Of a stretch of DNA of 64,000 nucleotides, positions 28,489 through 39,332 are shown in pieces. Position 1 is the stretch's first letter, and the number at the start of each line of letters is the position of its first letter. Both the position numbers and the translations under genes were made by a program. The notes beneath the pieces were generated by a model. It worked only from the letters and a program-made list of their open reading frames with translations, had not been told where the DNA came from and searched no databases. This DNA is from Streptomyces rapamycinicus NRRL 5491 (GTDB lineage: Bacteria > Actinomycetota > Actinomycetes > Streptomycetales > Streptomycetaceae), in NCBI RefSeq assembly GCF_024298965.1, contig NZ_CP085193.1, positions 4,092,001-4,156,000 of the forward strand, in the 5' to 3' direction.

Positions 28489-29058
28489 ATGAGGGCACCG
28501 CGGACGCTGTGGGAGCGCGTCACGACCGCGGTCGGCGGCGGCCCGGCCGCCCGGTTCCTGGAGCGGCTGGTGGCGGTGAACGCGCTGGAGGCCGCCACCC
28601 GGCTGGCGGCCCAGGCGTTCCTCACCGCCCTCCCCCTGCTGATGGCGGTGGCGGCCTTCGTCCCCGACACGCTCCAGAACCTCCTGGCCGACTCCCTGCG
28701 GTCGGTGGTGGGCGTGCGCGGTGACGTCCTCGACGAGGTACGCCGTACGTTCACCACCCGGGGAACGGCCAAGAACACCTCGGGGATCGTCGGACTGCTG
28801 GTCGCCCTGGTGTCCGCGACGGCGTTCAGCAGGGCGCTCCAGGCGATCTGCGAACGGTGCTGGGAGCTGCCCAGAGCGGCGGTGCGCGTCACGGCGTGGC
28901 GCTGGCTGCTGTGGCTGCTCGTCTGGCTCGCGGTGCTCCTCGTCCAGGCGCCGGTACGCAAGGGGTTCGGTACGGGCGTCGTCTCCGGGCCGGCGGTGGC
29001 CTCGTCGGCCTGGTACGCACGGACCATCCGCCCGCCGCGGGGACGGGAGCGCCCCTGA
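28489..29058 (+). pseudogene. Truncated YihY/BrkB-like membrane protein
   Basis: 189 residues. The first 150 fit the YihY (formerly ribonuclease BN) family: NALEAATRLAAQAFLTALPLLMA, then GLLVALVSATAFSRALQAI and CERCWELPRA. Members are usually near 280-330 residues with six helices; here only about three are left. After VWLAVLLVQAPVRKGFG the frame runs into SSAWYARTIRPPRGRERP and stops. None of the other two frames resumes recognisable YihY sequence, so a deletion is more likely than a simple frameshift. Confidence 0.6.
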
Positions 29059-29239
29059 GTTGGGCGGCATCACAGGGCCCGGGGGATGGACAAACCCTCG
29101 GGTCCGCTTCTCCTCCCGCCCGCCCCCTCGGCGTGGCACCGAACGGCTGCGGATCGAGATCCCGTCCCAGTAGGGTCCTGCGTACGAGAGGGGGAATAAC
29201 ACCCGTGTATTCACCCGTTCTTGACCCGAGGTAGGCGCC

Positions 29240-29872
29240 ATGCTGCACGGCATCGACGTGAGTTCGCACCAGTCCACGTTCGACGCGGACGGACTGGCCT
29301 TCGTCTTCATCAAGGCCACCGAAGGCCGGTCGTACATCAACCCGAAGCAGACCTCTCAGGCGTCCCGGGCGCGCAAGGCGGGATGCGTCGTCGGCTTCTA
29401 CCACTTCCTGTGGCCGGGCAACATCTCGGCTCAGGCGCGCTACTTCGTCGAGAAATGCGCGTCCCAGAAGCACGATCTGCTCGCCGTGGACTGGGAGACC
29501 ACCGGTTCCGGCACCCGCGCCAGCAACGCCGAGAAGGACCGGTTCATCCGCGAGGTCAAGAAGCTGCGGCCCACCCACCGGGTGATGCTCTACTGCAACC
29601 GGAACTTCTGGCTCAACTACGACACCACGTCGTACGCCGGCGACGGCCTGTGGATAGCGGACTACGTGACGGCTGGCAAGCCGCGCATCAAGGCGAAGTG
29701 GCGGATCCACCAGTACACCGACCGCCCGCTGGACAAGGACGTGGCGAACTTCTCCAGCAAGTCCGCGCTCCAGGCCTGGGCCGACCCCAGCCGGGCGGCG
29801 CTCACCGCCGATGAGGAGGCGGAGGACGTGGCGGACGTCCACACGGCGGAGGACGGGGCGGACGAGACCTGA
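29240..29872 (+). CDS. GH25 muramidase-like protein
   Basis: 210 residues. The GH25 barrel begins at once with MLHGIDVSSHQSTFDADGLA, then FVFIKATEGRSYINPK, VGFYHFLWPG and the catalytic strand LLAVDWETTG with D84 and E86. The C-terminal strand is WRIHQYTDRPLDKDVANF. GH25 enzymes cleave the MurNAc-GlcNAc bond of peptidoglycan. No signal peptide is visible, so it is either exported another way, released on lysis or acts intracellularly. An acidic Asp/Glu/Ala tail of 25 residues follows the domain. Confidence 0.88.
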   Translation: MLHGIDVSSHQSTFDADGLAFVFIKATEGRSYINPKQTSQASRARKAGCVVGFYHFLWPGNISAQARYFVEKCASQKHDLLAVDWETTGSGTRASNAEKDRFIREVKKLRPTHRVMLYCNRNFWLNYDTTSYAGDGLWIADYVTAGKPRIKAKWRIHQYTDRPLDKDVANFSSKSALQAWADPSRAALTADEEAEDVADVHTAEDGADET

Positions 29873-29925
29873 CCGGTCCCGGGCCCCTCGGGGCGTTGTC
29901 GGTGGGGGCGCCTACGCTGCCCGGT

Positions 29926-30234
29926 ATGAGTTACGCAGACCTGCGCGAACTCCGCAGCGCGCTCACCACCGCGTCGGACATCGCCTTCTCGCTGGACGCC
30001 GCACCCTCCGGGCCGGAGACCGAGCTGCTCACCGACGCCCTGCGGCGGGCGCTCGCCGCGGCGGGATCGCTGACCGCCGAGCACGGTTCGACGGGCTGCC
30101 CGGAGCATCCGCGCGGGGCCGTCGATCCGCTGTACGGAGATCCGGACGACCCGCTGCCGCCCGGCTACGGCCGCTGCCTGCTGTGCAACGACCGCAGACG
30201 GCGGGCCGGCGCACAGCGGCGCGGCTGGCGCTGA
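29926..30234 (+). CDS. 102-residue unknown protein with C-terminal Cys motifs
   Basis: From ATG 29926. The N-terminal half is a long helix (YADLRELRSALTTASDIAFS; LLTDALRRALAAAGSL). The C-terminal half has CPEHPRG and GRCLLCNDRRRRAG, so a Cys/His, CxxC-type zinc site is possible. No strong ribosome-binding site is seen. It ends 35 bp before the convergent EF-hand gene. Not recognised. Confidence 0.6.
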   Translation: MSYADLRELRSALTTASDIAFSLDAAPSGPETELLTDALRRALAAAGSLTAEHGSTGCPEHPRGAVDPLYGDPDDPLPPGYGRCLLCNDRRRRAGAQRRGWR

Positions 30235-30269
30235 ACGCGCCGGCCGCGCCGCCGTCCGTACGGCCTGTT

Positions 30270-30518
30270 TCAGGCGGTCTTCTCGCCGCTCTTGTTCTGG
30301 GCCGCCCAGAACTCGTCGAAGGTGAGCAACCCGTCACCGTTGGCGTCGTGGGCGTTGATGACGGCCTGGGCGACGGGCTCCGTGACATACGGGTCCCCCA
30401 GCTGCGCCATCACGCTCTTGTACTCGGCCGCGGTGATCTGGCCGTCACCGTTGAGGTCATACCGCTCGAACGCCTTGCGCGCCGCCTCGATGTCCGCCAC
30501 CTGTTCCGCCCCTTCCAT
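30270..30518 (-). CDS. EF-hand calcium-binding protein
   Basis: 82 residues from ATG 30518; a GTG six codons upstream is an alternative. Two EF-hands have complete ligand loops: DLNGDGQITAAEY and DANGDGLLTFDEF, each with Asp at 1, 3, 5 and Glu at 12. It matches small Streptomyces calcium-binding proteins of the Cab type in size and in the AARKAFERYDL and QAVINAHDA helices. Probably cytoplasmic calcium buffering or sensing. Convergent with the 102-residue gene. Confidence 0.88.
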   Translation of the reverse strand: MEGAEQVADIEAARKAFERYDLNGDGQITAAEYKSVMAQLGDPYVTEPVAQAVINAHDANGDGLLTFDEFWAAQNKSGEKTA

Positions 30519-30676
30519 GCGTTTCTTGACCCGCACAGATTAGCGGGCGGGGGTGGCCGGTTCGTCCCGGCCGTGTCACGGCGCGCTCGGCGTTCGGTGC
30601 GCGGCGCACGTAGCGCACGTGGCGTACGAGGCATACGCCGCGGTGCGCGGCTTCGGACTCCGCGCGGTGAGCGGCC

Positions 30677-31324
30677 TCAGACTCCGCGGTGTACCCGGCT
30701 CCCTCCGTTGACCAGGCTCATATAGCGGTCCCAGTCCCACAGCGGGCCGGGGTCGGTGTGGTCGGTGCCGGGGACCTCCACATGGCCGATGATGTGGTCG
30801 CGGTTCTTGGGGATGCCGTAGCGGTCGCAGACGGCCGCGGTCAGGGCGGCGGACGAGGCGTACATCTCGTCCGTGAACCACTTGGGGTCGTCCACCCAGC
30901 CCTCGTGCTCGATGCCGATGCTGCGGTTGTTGTAGTCCTTGTTGCCCGCGTGCCAGGCGACGTCCTTCTCCCGGACGAACTGCCCGATGTAGCCGTCGGC
31001 CGAGGCGACCATGTAGTGGGTGGAGACCTGCTTGGCCGGGTCCTGGAAGATCTTCATCGCGTCCGGGAAGGTCTCCTGCGTCACATGGATGACGATGAAG
31101 TCGATCGGATACGAGGTCGGGCGGCTGGAGACGCGGTAGTTGGAGGTGGAGGCCGGGATCCAGTGGGTGGGGGGATAGGCGGCCACGCGGCGGCGGCGTC
31201 TGCCGTCGGCGTGGGCGGTGGTGGCCGTTGCGGCCGTGGCGGCGAGTCCGGTGGCGGCGGTGGCGAGATAGGCGCCCGAGCGGAGCAGGGCGCGCCGGGT
31301 GGAGGTGCGGCCGTGCGCTTCCAT
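30677..31324 (-). CDS. Tat-exported N-acetylmuramoyl-L-alanine amidase (Amidase_2)
   Basis: 215 residues from ATG 31324 with GGGAGA upstream. The twin-arginine signal is TSTRRALLRSGAYLATAATG, ending near AHA. The amidase domain starts FIVIHVTQE, with the first zinc His, then STHYMVASADGYIGQFV, DVAWHAGN, IGIEHEG and the second metal region HIIGHVEVPGTDHTDPG. It removes the stem peptide from MurNAc outside the cell. It belongs to a run of cell-wall genes here together with the GH25 and L,D-transpeptidase. A long AT-richer leader lies upstream. Confidence 0.9.
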   Translation of the reverse strand: MEAHGRTSTRRALLRSGAYLATAATGLAATAATATTAHADGRRRRRVAAYPPTHWIPASTSNYRVSSRPTSYPIDFIVIHVTQETFPDAMKIFQDPAKQVSTHYMVASADGYIGQFVREKDVAWHAGNKDYNNRSIGIEHEGWVDDPKWFTDEMYASSAALTAAVCDRYGIPKNRDHIIGHVEVPGTDHTDPGPLWDWDRYMSLVNGGSRVHRGV

Positions 31325-31682
31325 GGGGGGGTCTCCCGAATGTCGTAGCGGGGACAAAGGGGGTGACGCGTGGGGGTGTGACGCGCGTAGCGCGGTTCCA
31401 TGGTGAGTGCTCGGCAGGGCCATGCCAAGGACCGACGGGCAAAGAAAGATTTCGTGTCACGGTCTGGACCACTGGAGTTTCGAAAGAATCAGGTCGACAA
31501 CAAAGGAAATTTGCCGTTCTACCCGCCATTAACAAGGCAAGTGTTACACCTCACCTTGGGTTGGCTTGGAACTGCTCTATCGTCTCTGCGATAGTCGGGG
31601 CCGCGACCCCCATTGACCCGAGCGAGGTCGCTTCCCCCGAATGCCACGGCGAACACCCCTTTCGCGCCATGGCCGGGGACGG
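31325..31682. other. Intergenic region with AT-rich promoter-like stretches
   Basis: 358 bp with no gene. The part 31437-31600 is clearly less GC-rich than the surroundings (AAAGAAAGATTTCG, CAACAAAGGAAATTTGCC, CATTAACAAGGCAAG). It probably holds the amidase promoter and a long 5' leader read leftwards. I looked for a c-di-AMP (ydaO) riboswitch, common ahead of Streptomyces wall hydrolases, and could not identify its core. Confidence 0.4.
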
Positions 31683-31728
31683 AAGGGGCCCCCATGTCGT
31701 CGGTGCGCGACGACACCGGGGCCCCTTT
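31683..31728 (-). terminator. Long two-part hairpin terminator
   Basis: AAGGGGCCCC (31683-31692) pairs with GGGGCCCCTT (31718-31727), and the inner TGTCGTCG (31695-31702) pairs with CGACGACA (31708-31715); two mismatches separate the stems and the loop is 5 nt. It lies 48 bp past the end of the RsbW-like ATPase gene. Symmetric flanks make it usable from both strands. Confidence 0.75.
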
Positions 31729-31775
31729 CACGCTCTTTCACGCTCCGCGTGCGGTCCGTATCGGCACACGAACGA

Positions 31776-32372
31776 TCAATTTTCGGCCACTCGCATCTCG
31801 AACCAGGTCGTCTTGCCGCACGGCAGCAGATCGACGCCCCACCGCTGGGAGAGCTGGTCGACCAGCATCAGCCCGCGTCCGCTGGTGTCCAGCTCCGCCA
31901 CCGGCATCAGACACGGCAGCCCCCGGGACGGGTCGCGAACCTCGACCCGGATCCAGCCGCGCCGCCGCAGCATCCGCAACCCGAAGGTACGGGCGCCGGT
32001 GTGCCGCACGGCGTTGCCGACGAGCTCGGAGACCAGCAGCACCGTGTGCTCGGCGAGCTGAAGGCCCAGCCCCCAGTCCCGCGCCACCACGAATCCGGCC
32101 ATCCGGCGGGCGGTCCCCGCGGACTCGGGGCGGGAGGGCAGCCGCACCTCCTCGCACGCGGGGTTCCCGAAGAGGTCAAGCACTCTGAGAGCCAGGTCGT
32201 CCTCGACGGACGGCGCCCCCCGCACCGCAGCCGTACCAGTGCGCTGCTGCGGCTGCTCCATTCCCTCCAAGCCCGCCATGCCCCCCATCATGGCCGCCCA
32301 AAAGGCCATCCGGGGCGGAACCATGGGATTCCGAACACCGGAGCCCCAGGCTCCATAAATCCGATCCGACAT
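31776..32372 (-). CDS. RsbW-like ATP-binding protein (HATPase_c)
   Basis: 198 residues from ATG 32372; several Met codons downstream (for example at 32279) are possible starts. The GHKL fold shows the N box HTVLLVSELVGNAVRHTG, the G1 motif VEVRDPSRG and the G2 motif SGRGLMLVDQLSQRWGV. Streptomycetes encode dozens of such single-domain proteins, some of which accompany WhiJ/DUF397 genes. They may act as anti-sigma or regulatory kinases. No partner is adjacent here. Followed by a strong hairpin terminator. Confidence 0.85.
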   Translation of the reverse strand: MSDRIYGAWGSGVRNPMVPPRMAFWAAMMGGMAGLEGMEQPQQRTGTAAVRGAPSVEDDLALRVLDLFGNPACEEVRLPSRPESAGTARRMAGFVVARDWGLGLQLAEHTVLLVSELVGNAVRHTGARTFGLRMLRRRGWIRVEVRDPSRGLPCLMPVAELDTSGRGLMLVDQLSQRWGVDLLPCGKTTWFEMRVAEN

Positions 32373-32579
32373 ATGCCAAGGGCAGTTGGGGAACCGCAAC
32401 ACCCCATCTGACCAGCGATGTCACCGCGCGTACGCGTGATCACCCAGCGTACCGGACCGGGTCAGTCGAGGGCCGATCGTTGGCGAAGAAAATTCGCTCG
32501 CACGGGGCATACGCGGCTCCACGACTCGGCCGGGGTGGCTTGGCGAACCCCGGCCGAGTCGATCGGAACCGGTCGGGTG

Positions 32580-33347
32580 TCAGCGGAACGTGGCCTTGCC
32601 CGGCCCGTCCTCGACAAAGCTGCGCATCCCGGTCTCCCGGTCCTCGGTGGCGAACAGCCCGGCGAACCAGTTCCGTTCGATGGCGAGACCGCTGTCGAGG
32701 TCCGTCTCCAGCCCCCGGTCCACCGACTCCTTGGCCGCGCGCAGCGCGATCGCCGGGCCCTTGGCCAGCTTCGCCGCCCAGGCGTGGGCCTGCTCATAGA
32801 CCTCCTCGGCCGGTACCACCCGGTCCACCAGGCCGATGGCGAGCGCCTCGTCGGCCTTCACCTGACGGCCCGTGAAGATGAGGTCCTTGGCCTTGGCCGG
32901 ACCGACCAGCCGGGCCAGCCGCTGGGTGCCGCCCGCGCCCGGGATCAGACCGAGCAGGATCTCGGGCTGGCCGAGCTTGGCGTTCTCCGCGGCGATCCGG
33001 AAGTCGGCGCACAGCGCCAGCTCACAGCCGCCGCCCAGGGCGTAGCCGGTGACGGCGGCCACCACGGGCTTGGGGATCCGGGCCACGGCGGTGAAGGACT
33101 CCTGGAGGTCACCGGAGCGGACCACCATCGCGGCGTGGTCCATCTCCCGCATCTCCTTGATGTCCGCGCCGGCCGCGAACACCTTCTCACCGCCCCAGAT
33201 GACCACCGCGCGCACGTCGTCGCGGCGGGTCACCTCGGCCGCGAGCTCCCGCAGCCGGTCCTGGGTGGCGGTGTCGAGCGCGTTCATCGGGGGGCGGTCA
33301 AGGCGGAAGGTGGCAACGCCGTCGGCAACCTCGAGGTTCACAGTCAT
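32580..33347 (-). CDS. Enoyl-CoA hydratase/isomerase family protein
   Basis: 255 residues, normal for a crotonase. Oxyanion-hole strands are [10 protein letters not shown] and [17 protein letters not shown]. The catalytic region [21 protein letters not shown] retains Glu in PEI, so hydratase activity is plausible. C-terminal [22 protein letters not shown] is the usual trimer/CoA helix. It hydrates 2-trans-enoyl-CoA in fatty-acid or amino-acid degradation. It stands alone between unrelated genes, so the substrate chain is unknown. Confidence 0.92.
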   Translation of the reverse strand: MTVNLEVADGVATFRLDRPPMNALDTATQDRLRELAAEVTRRDDVRAVVIWGGEKVFAAGADIKEMREMDHAAMVVRSGDLQESFTAVARIPKPVVAAVTGYALGGGCELALCADFRIAAENAKLGQPEILLGLIPGAGGTQRLARLVGPAKAKDLIFTGRQVKADEALAIGLVDRVVPAEEVYEQAHAWAAKLAKGPAIALRAAKESVDRGLETDLDSGLAIERNWFAGLFATEDRETGMRSFVEDGPGKATFR

Positions 33348-33457
33348 GAGCGCAGGTTAGCGCCCGCTAACACGGGAGCGGAGGGCCGGGGGTGGGTGCC
33401 GGGTACCGGCGCCGACGGTGCCGGGAGGGATGCCGGGGCGGCTTCCCCGGCGCGGCG

Positions 33458-33484
33458 CCGGGACGCCCTCGACAGGGCGCCCGG
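33458..33484 (-). terminator. Hairpin after the L,D-transpeptidase gene
   Basis: CCGGG (33458-33462) with CCCGG (33480-33484) and CGCCCT (33464-33469) with AGGGCG (33474-33479) form an 11-bp stem with one bulged A and a 4-nt loop. It lies 13 bp past the transpeptidase stop. No U-tract. Confidence 0.55.
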
Positions 33485-33497
33485 ACACCGGCCGAGG

Positions 33498-34718
33498 TCA
33501 CGCCTTCCACTTCTCCCAGGACATGTTCCAGCCGTTGAGCCCGTTGTCCGGCTGGACGGTCTCGTCATGGGAGTTCTTCACGATGACCACATCGCCGATG
33601 ATCGACTTGCGGAAGAACCAGGACGCCGGGGTGGAGGAGTCCCCTCCGCCGCGCTGGTCGAACAGGCCCACACAGCCGTGGCTGACGTTGGCCGAGCCGA
33701 ACGTGGGCCGCCCCGCCCAGTAGTTGCCGTGGATGAAGGTGCCGGAGGTCGACAGCCGCATGGCGTGCGGCACGTCCTTGATGTCGTACTCCCCGTCGAA
33801 GCCGACCGTGGCGCCGTCCATCCGGGTCACCGGATGCTTCTCGCTGATCACCATCTTGCCGTTGTAGGTCTCGTGGCCGGGCGCGCCCGAGGTGATGGGG
33901 ATGGTCTTGATGGTCCTGCCGTCCCGCTTGACCGTCATCTTCTTGGACTTGGCGTCGACGACGGAGACCTGGCTGCGGCCGATGGTGAACGTCACGGACT
34001 TCCGCTGCTCGCCGTACACCCCCGGCCTGCCCTCGATCCCGTCGAGGTCCATGCGGAGCGTCACCTTGGTGCCGGGCTTCCAGTACTCCTCCGGCCGGAA
34101 GTCCAGCCGGTCGTTGCCGAACCAGTGGCCCTCGATCGGCACCGACGGCGAGGCGCTGACCTTTATCCCCTTCTCCACGTCCGCCGGGTGGGTGATGCCG
34201 CGGGTGAAGTGGAGCGAGACCGGCATGCCGACGCCGACCGTCGTGCCGTCCTCCGGGGTGTAGATGCCCACGAAGGTGTTCTTGGGCCGGAGGGTGGTGA
34301 AGGTGGTGTGCTCGGCCGTGGTCAGACCGTGCGCGTCCTTGGCGACCGCGTCCACGGTGTAGGTGGTGTCCGAGCGGAGGTGGGCGCCGGGCCGCCAGCT
34401 CTTCCCGCCCTGGGCGATCTTCCCCTCGACCGCGGTGCCCTTCGCGTCCTTGACCTTGACCGAGGACAGGGTGCCCTTCGCCGAGGTGACCTTCAGCGCA
34501 CCGCTGGTGTCCACGCCCTTGGCGCCGTCCTTCGGCGCGATGGTCACCACGGCCCGGGAGGTCTTGGGCCGGTCGCCCTTGCCGTCCTTGCCCTTCTCAC
34601 CGTCGTCGGAGCCACCGCCGCCGCACGCGGCCACCGCCATCAGCAACGCCCCGAGCAGCAACGCGAGAAGCCCCTTGCGGCCGCCCCGCTCCGCCCCCGG
34701 TATCCGCCGCACCGTCAC
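33498..34718 (-). CDS. L,D-transpeptidase lipoprotein (Ig-like domains plus YkuD)
   Basis: 406 residues from GTG 34718 (GGAGAG upstream). A lipoprotein signal ends LLMAVAACGGGG, followed by a Gly/Asp/Lys linker. Two Ig-like domains span about residues 55-250 (SRAVVTIAPKDGAKGVDTSG; HFTRGITHPADVEKG). The YkuD catalytic domain has FIHGNYWAGRPTFG and the nucleophile motif NVSHGCVGL. It makes 3-3 cross-links in peptidoglycan at the cell surface, as do the mycobacterial Ldt enzymes of the same architecture. The C-terminal DNGLNGWNMSWEKWK is the usual cap. Confidence 0.94.
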   Translation of the reverse strand: MTVRRIPGAERGGRKGLLALLLGALLMAVAACGGGGSDDGEKGKDGKGDRPKTSRAVVTIAPKDGAKGVDTSGALKVTSAKGTLSSVKVKDAKGTAVEGKIAQGGKSWRPGAHLRSDTTYTVDAVAKDAHGLTTAEHTTFTTLRPKNTFVGIYTPEDGTTVGVGMPVSLHFTRGITHPADVEKGIKVSASPSVPIEGHWFGNDRLDFRPEEYWKPGTKVTLRMDLDGIEGRPGVYGEQRKSVTFTIGRSQVSVVDAKSKKMTVKRDGRTIKTIPITSGAPGHETYNGKMVISEKHPVTRMDGATVGFDGEYDIKDVPHAMRLSTSGTFIHGNYWAGRPTFGSANVSHGCVGLFDQRGGGDSSTPASWFFRKSIIGDVVIVKNSHDETVQPDNGLNGWNMSWEKWKA

Positions 34719-35044
34719 AACAGCTCTCCCCTCCCCAGGGCCGCACCCCCGCGGCAACCCCGATCACGCGCAGGCGTGCCTGGCGATAGGTAATCACACG
34801 CCGCCGACAGTGGACTCCCCCCGATGGTCACGTTTCAGTCCCGGGCCGGAGGGGTTCCACGATGATCGGCCGGTGGCGGTAGCGGAAAACGTGCGAGTCG
34901 GCGGGATTACGGGCAGAACAGCTGGGAGGGCGCGGGCCGGGCCGTGCGGGACGGGACACCGCGGGCCCACCGGCCCGCCATGAGGTGCTGCCCGCCTCCC
35001 TCCCACGGGGCGGAGGCGGTTGGCCGCGAGCCGCGGAGGCCGAT
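34719..35044. other. Divergent promoter region between ldt and glgX
   Basis: 326 bp without a gene. The less GC-rich parts are GGCGATAGGTAATCACACG near 34780-34798 and GGTAGCGGAAAACGTGCG near 34874-34891. They may contain the two divergent promoters. Nothing else recognised. Confidence 0.4.
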
Positions 35045-37393
<2,349 letters not shown>

Positions 37394-37427
37394 GCACTGT
37401 CAGTGGCGGACCGTAGTCTCCCCACTG

Positions 37428-39332
37428 ATGGCTGTGACGAGTGAACCCCGCGCCCAGGAAGGCGGTGCCGCCCCGCGGCACCGCTCCGCCACGCGTTCGC
37501 TCCTGCGGCTGTGGCCATATGTGCGCCCGGTGCGGGCGCGGCTGTTCGGCGCGGCCGCGGTGGCGGTCGTCGCCTCCTGTATGGGGCTGGTCATCCCGCT
37601 GGTCCTCAAGTGGATGGTGGACGGGCCGGTGGCCCACCGGGACCCGGGCGGGGTCTGGCTGGGCGGTGCGCTGCTGCTCGCCCTCGGCACGGCCGAGGCG
37701 GCGCTGTTCGGGCTGCGGCGCTGGCTGGTGGGGCGGCCGCTGGCGTCCGTCGAGGCCGCGATGCGGGCCGATCTCTACCGCCATCTGCAGCGGCTGCCGG
37801 TCTCCTTCCACGACCGCTGGGCCTCCGGGCAGCTGCTGTCGCGGGCCACGACCGATCTGATGCTGCTGCGGATGTTCCTGGCCTTCCCGCTCACCTTCCT
37901 GGTGGTCAACGGGGTGACCATCCTGGCCGGGTTCGCCATTCTGCTGTCCCAGGAGTGGACGCTGGGCCTGGTCCTGGTGATCCCGGCGGTGCCGCTGGTG
38001 ATCCTGTGCTCGCTGTTCGAGACGCGGTACGCGACGGTGGCCCGTACCGTGCAGGACCAGACCGGCGATCTGACGACGGTCGTGGAGGAGGGCGTGCTGG
38101 GCGTCCGGATCGTCAAGGGCTTCGGCCGCCACCGTAGCCAGGCCCGCGCCTTCCGCGCGCTATCCGAGCAGGTCCGCTCCACCGAGCTGCACAAGGCGCG
38201 GCTGCTGGCCACGCTCTGGGCGCTGATCATGACCCTGCCGGAGCTGGCGATCGGCGCGGCGCTGGTGCTGGGCACGGTGCGGGTGGCCGACGGCGATCTG
38301 TCGGCGGGCACGCTGGTCGCCTTCCTCTCCACCGCCCTGACGCTGCGCTGGCCGGTGGAGTCCCTGGGCTTCCTGCTCGCCATGAGCCAGGACGCGGCCA
38401 CGGCCACCGACCGCTATTTCGACGTCATGGACGCGGAACCGGCCACGGCCGCCGACCGGCTTCGGGCCGCGCCTTCGCGGGAGCGCGGCCGAGAGCAGGA
38501 GCGCGGCCGAGAGCAGGAGGGCGGGCAAGAACGGGAGCGCGGCCAAGGGCGGGAGCGCGGCCAAGGGCGGGAGGGCGAGGGCGGGCTGCGGTTCGAGGGG
38601 GTGGAGTTCGCCTACGCGGACGCGCCGCCCGACGAGCCGCCCGTGCTGCACGGGGTCGATCTCCACATCCGGCCCGGCGAGACCATGGCGCTGGTCGGGG
38701 CGACCGGTGCCGGGAAGACCACCCTCACCGCCCTCGTCCCCCGGCTCCATGAGGTCACGGGCGGTCGGATCACCCTCGACGGCCGGGACATCACCGCCCT
38801 CTCCCGGGAGGAGCTGCGCGCCCTGGTGGCCGTCGCGTTCGAGGAGCCCACGCTGTTCTCCGCCACCGCCGGGGAGAACGTCCTCATGGGCGCCGCCGAC
38901 GCCGGGACGGAGGAGCTGCTGCGGGCCTTGAAGGTGGCGCAGGCCGACTTCGTGCACGCCCTGCCCGAGGGCACCGACACCGAGGTCGGCGAGCAGGGGC
39001 TGAGCCTGTCCGGCGGTCAGCGGCAGCGGCTCGCGCTGGCGCGGGCCGTCGTGGGCGGCCCCCGGTTCCTGGTGCTCGACGATCCGCTGTCCGCCCTCGA
39101 CGTACACACCGAAGCGCTGGTGGAGGCGGCGCTGCGGCGGGTGCTGGCGTCCACGACCGCGCTGGTCGTCGCCCACCGGCCGTCCACCGTGCTGCTCGCC
39201 GACCGGGTCGCGCTCCTCTCGGGGGGCCGGATCGCCGCCGTCGGCACCCATCAGCGGCTGCTGCGGGAGAGCGCGGAGTACCGCTCGCTGATGTCCGGGC
39301 AGGAAGCCGAGGAGGGGGAGAGAAGCCCATGA
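37428..39332 (+). CDS. ABC exporter half-transporter, degenerate-site subunit
   Basis: 634 residues: six membrane helices (about 30-320), then the ATPase. Walker A GATGAGKTT, signature LSLSGGQRQRLALARA, Walker B FLVLDDPLSALD. The catalytic Glu after Walker B is replaced by Asp, as in the degenerate subunit of heterodimeric exporters of the TM287/288 type. An Arg/Glu/Gln-rich linker made of five 18-bp repeats lies between the membrane and ATPase parts. The stop overlaps the partner's ATG by 4 bp. No clear Shine-Dalgarno precedes the ATG, which is 34 bp after glgX. Substrate unknown; multidrug or lipid export are options. Confidence 0.92.
   Translation: MAVTSEPRAQEGGAAPRHRSATRSLLRLWPYVRPVRARLFGAAAVAVVASCMGLVIPLVLKWMVDGPVAHRDPGGVWLGGALLLALGTAEAALFGLRRWLVGRPLASVEAAMRADLYRHLQRLPVSFHDRWASGQLLSRATTDLMLLRMFLAFPLTFLVVNGVTILAGFAILLSQEWTLGLVLVIPAVPLVILCSLFETRYATVARTVQDQTGDLTTVVEEGVLGVRIVKGFGRHRSQARAFRALSEQVRSTELHKARLLATLWALIMTLPELAIGAALVLGTVRVADGDLSAGTLVAFLSTALTLRWPVESLGFLLAMSQDAATATDRYFDVMDAEPATAADRLRAAPSRERGREQERGREQEGGQERERGQGRERGQGREGEGGLRFEGVEFAYADAPPDEPPVLHGVDLHIRPGETMALVGATGAGKTTLTALVPRLHEVTGGRITLDGRDITALSREELRALVAVAFEEPTLFSATAGENVLMGAADAGTEELLRALKVAQADFVHALPEGTDTEVGEQGLSLSGGQRQRLALARAVVGGPRFLVLDDPLSALDVHTEALVEAALRRVLASTTALVVAHRPSTVLLADRVALLSGGRIAAVGTHQRLLRESAEYRSLMSGQEAEEGERSP
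38481..38570 (+). repeat. Five in-frame 18-bp repeats in the exporter linker
   Basis: Units such as GAGCGCGGCCGAGAGCAG repeat at 38481, 38499, 38517, 38535 and 38553 with some divergence, then a partial copy. Each adds six residues of the ERGREQ/ERGQGR type to the membrane-ATPase linker. Copy-number change would alter linker length without a frameshift. Confidence 0.9.

Noticed and set aside
29662..30108. 148-residue minus-strand frame across the GH25 end
   Set aside because: Antisense to a well-defined muramidase C-terminus and low complexity.
31325..31682. c-di-AMP (ydaO) riboswitch ahead of the Tat amidase
   Set aside because: Expected by analogy with other wall hydrolases, but the conserved core could not be found in the minus strand.
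34719..35044. tRNA or riboswitch between ldt and glgX
   Set aside because: No cloverleaf, T-loop sequence or known aptamer motif seen; only promoter-like patches.
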